Below, one piece after another: positions 54,973 through 64,000 of a stretch of DNA of 64,000 nt; the first letter of the stretch is position 1; each line of letters opens with the position of its first letter. The notes beneath the pieces are model-generated. The model made no database searches, was not told the origin of the DNA, and saw nothing but the letters and a program-made list of their open reading frames with translations. Both the position numbers and the translations under genes were made by a program. Source of the stretch: Lycorma delicatula (Eukaryota > Arthropoda > Insecta > Hemiptera > Fulgoridae); the NCBI RefSeq assembly GCF_047948215.1, contig NC_134465.1:13120522-13184521 (forward strand), written 5' to 3'.

Positions 54973-57900
54973 TTGTTTTGATACTATTGTTTTAAATATA
55001 TTTTTAAATATAAATAATTGTAATCAAATGCATTTCCTTAAGCCAATCACAATGTTTAAATTTTTCTTGTTCATTAATATTTACATTTCTGGTTTTATTA
55101 TGTGTGTTCTTTCAAGTAGTTTATCATTCAGATTTGTTTTCTATAATTCAAAATATGTGTTTCTTTTCCCTAATGTGTGGCAAAATTAATTTTTATATTA
55201 ATATGCTTGTAAATTTTTTTAAAGTTTCTGTTTGTCATTTCAATGTAGAATGTTTTACAGTGATAGTCTCTACACTAATAAAATAGACGCAAACCTTTAC
55301 TCTCTTATATACTGTACAGTAAGCAAATAAAAATTAAAAATACAATTAATGAGCGAATAATATTTGAAAATATGATTACCTTAAGTAAGTAATACAATTA
55401 ATTTAAATTATTCAAAAATGTATAATTTATTTTTTAAAATTTAATCAAATAATGTAACAAAATAACAGTTTCATTGTCTGATGAAACTTAATAGAAGAAT
55501 AGTTATTTTTGCTTCAATTAGTCAGGCAGAAATATATCTCTACAATTTTAATGTTTTTAATTTTTTTTAATAAAAACTGAAAAAAAAAGAAAATCTCTGC
55601 TTAAGTATTTAAGAAAGCTAACAAATAAAAGCAGTTTGCGAAAAATAATAATTACGTTCTCCTGCTAGGTTGCAATTTGCTACGCTAATTTAGCAATACA
55701 TATTCAGTACATCAAAGAATCCTTAAATTTTATGAAAATCTTTCTTCAGGTCATTCCATGAAAAATGTTTTAAAAAGCTCCATTTGCAATCCTATAAAAA
55801 TAATAACTGTAATATCAGATCAAAACAATTGATCATCAAAGATAAAAAAAAAACTAGCAAACACTACCAGCCTAATGACAATCACTGAATGATGTTGACA
55901 GCAAAGATCTCTTAAATCACATACAAGTGAATCATGAAAAGCAGTTAGAATTAAAAATTAGAACTATCAGTTTCTCATAATGTAGAAGAAAGAGAACAAA
56001 ATAAAAAAACCACTTAAGATTTAGTTGACCACAATAAAAAATTCTGACCATTCAATTGTTGAGTATATTTTGGTTAGCATTATTTCAGTCAGCAGCTTTT
56101 AGAAGAATAGAAGTTCTGAAATTAACAGGAACTTACACAAACAAAACACAAGCATGGAAGCCATCCATACTGTATTTTAACAGAAATATTTTTTAAGTAG
56201 AAATGTCAAATTGAAATGAGACTTTTATTTAAAGTATTAAAAAACCTGAATATTCTGCTGAAGCTCTCATTTAATTTCTGCTTAAATACTATGTTTCAAA
56301 AAATTAGAGTAAAGTTTATACAATATTATAAAAACATGTACTTTCTTCTACACAGTTTTTATTTCATTTGTAAGATTTGGTAACACTCAACAGTGACAAA
56401 AGTATGTTAAAAAATAATAATTTTGAAATACTTGTTATGGTATCCTCATTTTGGAAAACTAAGTTAGAAAAAAATAAGACAAGTTATTAAAATATATTAA
56501 TTCCTCACAACAGTCTAGAAGTATAAATTATTCTTAAATCTATATATATATATATATTTAGTTAAGGATTCTTTGAAGTATTATAATTAAGTATTTTAAA
56601 ATACTTAAATATAATACATAAAAGAATTCTTTATATATATAAAGAATATTAGAGTCCTATTGTCTTTTTTACAAATTTATTCTAATCTTGATGAAATTTT
56701 TCACACAAACAAGAGGAAAAATAAATGAAAATAAAAATTATGATTACAATTAATTTATAGTGAAAATAGTTATTTTATTGCTTTGGCTAAACAGATTCAG
56801 AAAGTAGATTTAAACCCACACTTGTGAAAAAAATCAGAAGGGTCAGTAAAAATGTTTGTGTTTCATTTGACCACGACTGTAATATAGAAATGGAAAGGTA
56901 GAGACAACCTTGACCTTTGACCACCAGATAAAAAATGCTGATGTCATCAAAAAGAAATTTAAAAAAATTACTGCAAGCTGTAAATATGCACAACACAAAT
57001 GCTTGCTTACATTGCAATAATGTTTACAACTTTCAAAATTATCAGACGACAATATTTCTTCCAATTAAAAAGAATGAAAGAAAAAACAATAATGAAAAGA
57101 AAATCCAGAAGGAACTAAAAGGGATTCTTTTCTCAGAGTAATGCATCTGTTTAACAATCTGTTCTTTATAATATAATAGCATTTCCAAAAGCTGTTGTTT
57201 GACAACAAGGGTTATCCGATTGGAATAAAAATTTATAGAAAAGTATAAGGGCGCAGACGATGAAAATTATTACACTTCAACAATTAAAGGGATGACCCTT
57301 TAATTGTTGAAGGCTGGTACTGGTTCTGCAGACCAGAGGATATAATTACTGCATGGAGGAACGGAGAAAGTCAGTAGTTCTGCGAGGCCATGTTCAGTGC
57401 AGCCGTGGTAACAAGTGGGTAAATGCAGGAAGTTGTTCGGAGTGTTATTGGTAAACAATAGTGAAAGTGACAGTATTCTATTCATTCATAAAGTATAGGA
57501 TAGTTCTATTGTAAACAGTAAAAGTAATAATATCTGAGAAAAGTGACTTTAATGAACTTTTATACTGTTCTATTCTTATCTTACTGTTAATGCAATATCA
57601 ATTTCTATCAGTCATTTTAATGTTTTTAGTAAACTGAACTGTCAATTGAACAAATCTTGTCCTTTTTATTTTACTATTTTGTATGTTATATATACGTATT
57701 GTCATTATTTATTTTATTTATGTCTCTATATACAGAGTAATAAACTGTATTTATAAAAATCTTATAGTTTGTTAGTCTCTCAATATCCTGGTCGAACTGC
57801 AAAAATATATTTGTATGTCAAAGCCTAATGGTTTTATATAAATATCTGCCAAATTTTCATGCACTCTTATATTCAGATCTTATACATCTACTGCACATAT

Positions 57901-58148
57901 TTACATGATCCCAGGATTCTATCAATTACTTCTTTAAAATTCTTCATTAAGGAGATCAAATTAATTTCTTAAAAATAATTATATACTTTTAAATAACAAT
58001 AAATTATGTGCTACAGTAGTGCAGAATTTTCGTAATAATTATTGTCTTTGTTCTAGGTTAAATAGTAATTACACAATGCGCTTCAAATTAATATTTCGAT
58101 TTTAATGTTATGTAATATTTATTAAGTTTTACTTACACTGATAAATAA
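54973..58148. other. Non-coding interval with palindromes and an LTR-like tail
   Basis: No gene seen. It contains perfect 22-bp palindromes at 56587-56608 and 56626-56647, a 17-bp hairpin at 57275-57312, and a stretch at 57440-57800 with polyadenylation-like words (gtaataaactg near 57739) that recalls the end of an LTR. Short hydrophobic frames at 54959-55286 and 56787-57064 are not supported. Confidence 0.4.
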
Positions 58149-58869
58149 TACAGGGGATGAAAGAGCAACTCAAAACAGTTTCTCCTGTAAGTGTTCAATG
58201 TGAGCACCATTTGTGACACAACACACATTAAGCCAATAGGAGAGTTCATCCCATACTTTAATCAGCAATTCTGGAGTAATTATTTGCGACAGCTGCTTCA
58301 ATCTTGTGTTTCAAGTTGGGTAAGTCAGCTGTTAATGGTGGCACATATACTTGATCTGTATAAACCCCCAAAGAAAAAATCACAAGGGATCAGATCAGGT
58401 GAACGTGAAGGCCAGGGCAAACAAGCCCTGTTATTTGGTCCCTAGAAACCAATCCAACAGTCAGGGAGAATTTCATTCAACCAATCACGCATAGTGTTAT
58501 GCCAGCGAGGAGGTGTACCATCTTGTTACCAAATAAAGTTCTGTGGTTCATATTGTAGTTGAGGAAAGATTTCCTAGGATTACACACAGACTCCCTTACA
58601 CGTTCAACATTGTCTGCTGACACACTCTATCGTCCTGTACTCTTCCCTTTACAAATGTAGTCGGTGGTCATTCACGGACCACAAAGGAACTTCAAATGTA
58701 ATGCATGTTGAATGGAAATTACAGATTCACACTTTGTAAACTGCAGAACAAGAGTGCTTCCTGATGGAAGGTCGCCCATCTTTGCCACTAACATTTTCAA
58801 GAGAACGTATAGGAAACAGTTTATGAGCTGGTACATAGTTAAAAAAGAGTTGCACTTCTATTTCATGTA
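58149..58869 (-). mobile_element. Internally deleted IS630-type transposon with inverted ends
   Basis: 721 bases between TA dinucleotides. Ends: tacaggggatgaaagagcaa on the left and, reverse-complemented, tacatgaaatagaagtgcaa on the right. On the minus strand an N-terminal segment (SLENVSGKDGRPSI ... ERVRESVCNPRKS, about 58800-58560) runs directly into the region where QQDGAPPHW is expected (58520-58540) and then RDWLNEILPDCWIGF, PWPSRSPDLIPCDFFFGG and a C-terminal LKYGMNSPIGLMCV. The middle catalytic part, roughly 130 residues, is missing, and stops are present. Mobility could only be in trans. Confidence 0.75.
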
Positions 58870-59929
58870 TAATTAATCAATATACATAAAATGCGAGAAA
58901 TATTACACGGCTTTAAAACTTAATATTCATTTTAAAACACTGTATATTAGAAAATAAAACTAATATTGTTAGAGCTAAACTGGAAATGTTTAAGTAATTA
59001 AATATATACTAGTATAATTTCAATAGAATATGTTTTAAACCAAATAATAAATAAATGTTAAAAATAACTTTAAATTGTGCATTTTAAACATTTGAACGAC
59101 ATTGTAATCTGTACAAGCTATTTTATAAAACTGTATGAATTACTCATGCTTGGCACAGATCACATCTTTTCTACCTAAATTACAATAAATAATGTTTAAT
59201 AACTTGTGTGTATGTGAACGAGTATAAGATAGTCTCACTTGAGGACGATCCTGATTGCTGTGGCAAAACAGGGAGGTGGTGATTGGTGAAAGAGGTACTA
59301 GTCAAGGACTGTGCACCGGGAGTTCAGGGATGAGCAGGATATTTATGTTTTTGTGAATGCAGATAGTGAATGAGGGCATGAAACAGAACTTATGCTGATG
59401 TTAACAAAACTGATATTGGTATAAGCGCTACTCGACTGTTTATTTCATTCGATGAATATTTGTATTAAGTCAGCAATTTTTGTGTTTGGCAAGTAGCAAT
59501 CACAACTAGATAAATATTAAATGAGATTTACCGGCTGTAGTCCAAGGATCAATATTGCACCGATAACAAACAGGTAAACAACTAAAAAGTTGTTTACCTG
59601 TTTGTTGTGCAACGGTTTTATATAAATTATATAATATGCCGGATTCTCTCAGCATTCATAGCATGTTTCCAATTCAATAGTTCTGCTACAGAATCTGCAC
59701 TATTACCTGTTATCTACTATTACCTACCTCTGGCACAATATCTGCATACGCATCATCTACATTATCCACCAGGAGAGTGAAATCACTATTTATGCACTTA
59801 CATACTTGCTTAATTTAAATTAGTTAAGTGAATAAAGACAACACTTGAGCAATATTAAATAATATTTTTAAATGAAAACAGTAACTGTGCATTGAAATGT
59901 CAGTTTAGAAGCAGTCAGAAATTGTATTC
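58870..59929. other. Non-coding interval with a 19-bp hairpin
   Basis: A moderately GC-richer patch at 59230-59400 is unassigned. A perfect hairpin lies at 59565-59606. No gene seen. Confidence 0.4.
59565..59606. repeat. Perfect hairpin, 19-bp stem, 4-nt loop
   Basis: Arms 59565-59583 and 59588-59606 are exact reverse complements around the loop aaaa. No T run or gene end is next to it, so it is not a terminator. Confidence 0.9.
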
Positions 59930-60500
59930 TTTTCAATTCGATGAAATATGGTATGAAATATCAGGAGTTGAGGTGGATCGCATAAGAAATCTGGGTATAA
60001 CCACCATAATGAAAAACTAATTTACTCTAAGAGAAAGTGAAAAAAATTATATCCAGTCCATCGGACAGGCATCACTTGGCATTATTACTGTGAAACAGAG
60101 CTCAGTAGGTGGAAAACTTATATACATATGCTCTTGAAGATGTTAATGGGATTTGCAGATGACTGCAAGAGAATACTTTTGAATATAAAACAGGAATTGA
60201 TACTTCAAAGGTTTTCTTCTGACAGAAGAAAACCTGTTTAAATAGTAGTTGGTAAAACAAATTATAATTTGACACTCTGAAATCGTGTATAAGATCCCTT
60301 ACAAGTCGCAGATGATTATTTGCTGCTGCATTTAAGAATGGAAAACGATACACCTATAACAATGGCTTTCCAAAGGAACCTATAAAAGTATCAATCCATT
60401 CCTATAACAAAACAAAATTTGTGGAAAGTGAAATCTGCTTCACAAGCGGAAAATCAGTTATGTCATAGTAGAATTTTCAAACGCAGAAAGAATCAAGTGA
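59930..60500 (+). pseudogene. LINE reverse-transcriptase C-terminal relic
   Basis: One frame reads YEISGVEVDRIRNLGITTIM, then IQSIGQASLGIITVKQSS. This parallels the region behind the RT catalytic core of I/Jockey-like elements (Y.I.G..L.RV..IRDLGV ... I..KA.R.LGFI.R). Further down, LRMENDTPIT may match the end of the same domain. Stops are frequent and the catalytic YADD block is absent. Includes a 12-bp hairpin at 60209-60235. Confidence 0.4.
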
Positions 60501-61018
60501 ACAAGATCAATTCGACTTTTGACTAATGCGACATGATAAATCTGAGGTTGTATTTAAATTCTGTAACTATCTATTTGAGAATATGGAAAATGATTACACT
60601 TTATTATACAATATGTTTGTTCAGTTTTATAAATCTTATTATAACATAGTCGGAGTAAATTTAATCGGCATAAGCTGATTATAAAATTTATACCTTTATT
60701 TGTATTCACTACTTAAAAGAAAAAATGATTTGTTAAATATGGGTACGGTTGTGCGGATTGAATTAGTCATTAAATATCCCTGACAAAACTGCAAAATACT
60801 GTCTGATAATTACAGATTGCATGATGAAATATACTCTCTATTATCTGTTATTAAAATTCAATTGTGTAAACAGGTTGATATTGCTTAAAATGAGACAATA
60901 AATTTTGTAAATTGAAAAACAAGTGGATGTAACAAAATTCATATCGAAAAAAATTTAAAAATATACAAAAAGGAACAAAATAAATAAAAAGAAAAAAAAC
61001 AAAAACTGTTTACTTCAA

Positions 61019-61429
61019 GTGTTTTATGGAAGGCTTCCGGAGGAGAAATTTCATTCATTAATAAAGAAAATCCCAACATGCCGAGGTTGCTATCTTGAGG
61101 GTGAAACACAACTGATATTCTTGGTTTATATAAGTGTATGTAACAACATCGGTTTCATACATTGTTTGGTTATTGTCGGAGAAAGTGTAACTGAGTTTCA
61201 TGGCTTCCTCGATAATAATGATGATTTTTATCGTAAAGAATTTGTTACAGTGGGATTTGCAATACTTTTCTTCCATCCACCTTATGCAAAATCTAATCTC
61301 AAACTGAGATATTATCAAATCATGAAATGGCTGAAAAACAACTGTCACCATATAGAATGGAATTACACAGACACAATGTACACTGAGGATACGATAAAAA
61401 GACTGTGTTCACAATTTTCTAATATATAA
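61019..61429 (+). other. Unidentified 136-codon open frame
   Basis: Open from 61019 to TAA at 61427-61429, but without an early ATG (it opens on GTG), so it would have to be an exon or a relic. The only acceptor-like site is ttacttcaag just before it. The peptide includes CRGCYLEGETQ, a hydrophobic middle (LIFLVYISVCNNIGFIHCLV), FFHPPYAKSNLKL and RLCSQFSNI. The HPPY segment faintly recalls the PPYSPDLNP block of DDE transposases. That is not enough for an assignment. Confidence 0.25.
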
Positions 61430-61645
61430 AAAAAGGGATAGGAAAAGGTTCAGAAAGAAATTTCTCCAAAGGTTCAATGACAAAGTTTGGGAGATACTGG
61501 TAGCTCCTCAACCCAAATTTCCAAATGTAAACAACTGTTCTTTCCACAAAAGCAGGAAATATGCACTGCATAGCTTATGTTTCTATGTGGATTGGTTGAG
61601 ACAACAGACATTATCAATCAAAGCAAAGGTTTTGATAATGGGAGG

Positions 61646-61681
61646 GATCAACCTCCCTGGGAAAGCCCAGGGAGGTTGATC
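61646..61681. repeat. Perfect hairpin, 16-bp GC-rich stem, 4-nt loop
   Basis: gatcaacctccctggg (61646-61661), loop aaag, cccagggaggttgatc (61666-61681). Nine or more GC pairs in an AT-rich setting make it stable. There is no neighbouring gene end. Confidence 0.92.
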
Positions 61682-62289
61682 GGTTGAATTCGTTTTGATA
61701 TACAAATGTCAAAGGTAAAGAAAACCTCGCTTTAGAAGAATTTTATTATTCTTTCAAAAACCTAAAAGTCAAATGTAAGTCGGTGCTGTCAGACTTTGTA
61801 TCGTATGATCAATGTGTAAATTATTACGTAGAAAATGTACCAACTTGTACAAAAAAATTAGTAGTAGTATAGTACCAAGGAAAATTTATAAATAGATTTT
61901 AAGTCAAAAAAGACCTATCTGTGTAAGTACATATGATGGCGAGAGTATTTCTACCTGCAAAGTTATTTTTTTATAAATTGACAACTTTTTGGTGACAGAC
62001 AGTCTTAAAAAAAAACAGAACAGTCTTAAAACTTATTACAGAAACAAAAATTTCTGTAATATAAATAAAACTGTTTTTAACAAAATGATACTGATATCAA
62101 ACAAGGTAAGATACTACATTTCTATTATCAAAATCTATTTAATTTAGAATTTTCTTTAAAAAAAAAAATAAAAAAATCACATGTTAAATATACGTAATAG
62201 ATAATAGATATACAATGATAGATAACAAACAATGTTTAAGCGTTCCATATACGACAAAACATTTGCCTACCGGTCGGCTTTCAAACAGA

Positions 62290-63260
62290 TCATTGTACCA
62301 TCCAACAGATTCATCAAATTTTCCCTAATATTCAGACAGCTTCAGACAAAAAGTCTGCTCTGCTTGTTCTTCTTGATATCTGCCAAGTCAAAAGAAGTGT
62401 AACATGCTGGCCTTTTTAAAATTAATCGACATCTACATTATCAGTTTTTTAACATTTTCAGTTCTTTTTTAAGTGATAGATATTTCAAGATTACATTCGA
62501 GACTGAATTATCTCTAATATTTTCCGTAACTGTAGGCACTGCTCAAGGAAGTGTATTCTACATGCACTTCCAATATGCTTGTTCTCACAACACTACAATA
62601 GCATATTTTAAGCGATTTGCTTGTAGTGTGTAAAAGTAATTCACAAGTTCACAGCACCTTCAAGAAGAGTTAAACAACATTGAAGCATGGCAGAAGTTGT
62701 GACAAATAAAGTCTAATGAAAATTAAAAGTACACATTTTAGTTATGCATTTTCAAAGCAGCAACTAAAGTGTTCACCAAAGCATTTTAGTGAATACCAAA
62801 ATGCTTTGGTATTTACTTTGACAAAAGGCTCACATTTGTAAAAAAAGGAACAACTGAATACTACTAAATTTTGTCAAATGTACTGGATTCTAAATTGAAA
62901 CTCAAAATTATCTCTGAACAAGATTATTATTTACAAAGCCATCGCAAATTTGATCTGGACTTACGGCAGAAATATTAACAGAATCTAATATAATTATATT
63001 ATGTATACAATACAAAGTTTTACACATCATCACATTACAATAAACCACCGAATAAATGTCATTGGCACCGATGAGAAACAGCTGTGAGGTAGACTTTATT
63101 TCCTTACAACTTTGTACAATACGAATAACAATGTACATGATTCAAGTACCTATAGTTACAGAAGAAATCTCAATTTGTAAACCAAAACTCAACAGTCATC
63201 CAAATGTTCTGACAGTTAATCTTTGACATTTATATCCAATTGACCTTTTTTTAAAATTCA
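62290..63260 (+). pseudogene. Jockey-like LINE reverse-transcriptase relic
   Basis: Plus-strand islands in order: FQTDHCTIQQIHQIFPNIQT then DKKSALLVLLDICQ (62280-62390), which is RT motif A with FLDI and the HSTIQQ block; SRKCILHALP for VPQGSVLGP (about 62545); EELNNIEAWL-like residues (62665-62700); the IKVN.NKS.H.TF region (62710-62760); IETQNYL for KLSLENK (62895-62920); KAIANLIWTYG (62935-62967); and near 63190 SHPNVLTVNL. The YADD catalytic block is not readable. Frame changes are many. The upstream half and the endonuclease are absent. Confidence 0.65.
63039..63108. repeat. Direct repeat, first copy (partner 63475-63541)
   Basis: aataaaccaccg ... aatgtcattggcaccgatga ... cagctgtgaggtagactt matches 63475-63541 with a few changes. 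The copies are about 435 bases apart and lie in or next to the Jockey-like relic. Confidence 0.85.
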
Positions 63261-63474
63261 AGATCTTTAAGAAGTAAATCCTTTTATGAGAAGTATGATG
63301 TAAATAAGAGTTAACTTTTGCTGTTAAGGTTCTCCTTCAAGACAGTTGTAATCATTTATTCATTGTCCTGAACAAACGGATTATAGGTATCTATTTGCAT
63401 TAAAAAAAAAAAAGTTTATACAGTTGTTATTTATTTCAACCACATTCTAAAATATGTTAATACGATTTAAAAAA

Positions 63475-63541
63475 ATAAACCGCCTAATAATGTCATTTGG
63501 AACCAATGAGAAACAGCTGTGAGGTAGACTTATCTCCTTAC
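63475..63541. repeat. Direct repeat, second copy (partner 63039-63108)
   Basis: About 67 bases, roughly 85-90 percent identical to the first copy by eye. It ends in ctccttactca-like DNA that diverges from the first copy. Confidence 0.85.
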
Positions 63542-63682
63542 TCAGTTACTGTCATGTCATAACTGCTTCATGTCGTATCTGTACACCAGCGAGTACGATT
63601 TTTTCTCGTATCGTGATGTCCTTGATGATGTCAAGCAGATGATCTTTGTGTGTTAAGTAGACAAATCCTAGGTGTTGTTGAG

Positions 63683-63960
63683 CGAACCACCGGGTTAGTC
63701 TAGTGGTGAACGTGTCTTCCCAAATCAACTGATTTGGAAGTCGAGAGTTCCAGCGTTCAAGTCCAGTTACTTTTAAACAGATTTGAATACTAAATCAAAG
63801 ATACAGGTGTTCTTTGGTGGTTGGGTTTCAATTAACCATGCATCTCAGATATGGTCTACCTGAGACTGTACAAGACACCTCATTTACACTCATACATATC
63901 ATTCTCAGAAATAATACCTGATGATGATTCCTGTAGGTTAAACAGGAATAAGAAAAAAAA
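63683..63960 (+). repeat. tRNA-derived SINE, family B, full length with perfect target-site duplication
   Basis: Head with A-box (tagtctagtggtgaacgtgt, about 63696-63715) and B-box-like gcgttcaagtcc (63752-63763), body, and A-rich tail (aggaataagaaaaaaaa). The 13-bp direct repeat aggtgttgttgag lies exactly at 63670-63682 and 63961-63973, so this is probably the youngest SINE in the window. Confidence 0.95.
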
Positions 63961-64000
63961 AGGTGTTGTTGAGTAGCCTATGGTATAGGAGTTCATTAAA

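Larger units (their letters stand above)
60501..62279. other. Mostly non-coding; one unassigned open frame
   Basis: AT-rich apart from the frame at 61019-61429 and the GC-rich hairpin at 61646-61681. A second protein-like stretch without a start lies at about 61703-61870 (ENLALEEFYYSFKNLKVKCK). Neither is recognised. Confidence 0.35.

Noticed and set aside
57275..57312. Rho-independent terminator
   Set aside because: No following T run and a eukaryotic setting; the stem is a plain inverted duplication.

Overview
The window reads as AT-rich nuclear DNA of an arthropod, most likely an insect and plausibly a hemipteran. This rests on spliceosomal exon signals, KRAB-less C2H2 zinc-finger exons with short acidic lead-ins, tRNA-derived SINEs, mariner/Tc1-type relics and insect-type LINEs. 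The species is inference; nothing in the sequence fixes it. No complete intact host gene is visible. What is seen is a few exon candidates set in long introns or intergenic DNA, plus a dense layer of decayed transposable elements.

1-19 kb: two tRNA-headed SINE families, a frame-broken DDE transposase (6.87-7.69 kb), copies of a dispersed AT-rich repeat (5.3 and 7.8-8.2 kb), two tandem duplications (12.0 and 15.4 kb), an internally deleted transposon (17.7-18.2 kb) and mariner N-terminal relics (18.3 and 19.3-19.8 kb). 20-29.6 kb: a zinc-finger cluster. Two plus-strand C2H2 exons (20.05 and 28.45 kb) each start right after a good splice acceptor and decay by frameshift. Between them lie a MITE-like element, a mariner relic, a 5'-truncated LINE on the minus strand with a target-site duplication, two minus-strand exon candidates with lysine/glutamate-rich protein, and an N-terminal transposase relic.

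30-38 kb: three antisense fragments of one LINE family, a frame-broken intronless gene of a multicopy arthropod family (33.0-34.7 kb), a SINE inserted just behind it, a mariner C-terminal relic, and the 5' half (Gag-like ORF1 plus endonuclease) of another LINE at 36.5-38.1 kb. 38-64 kb: mostly non-coding. It holds transposase fragments at 43.2, 46.7, 53.7 (with terminal inverted repeats) and 58.1 kb (internally deleted), two minus-strand exons with matching splice phase (51.6 and 48.4 kb) that look like the 3' end of an unidentified host gene, and LINE relics at 59.9-60.5 and 62.3-63.3 kb.

The least expected signal is a set of perfect inverted duplications with arms of 8-22 bp and mostly 3-10 nt loops scattered over the window. 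One lies in a LINE copy whose neighbouring paralogue lacks the second arm, which points to fold-back (template-switch) mutation rather than RNA genes or terminators. No novel defence or metabolic gene system is visible. All similarity calls come from reading translations by eye and from memory of the families; no database search was run.
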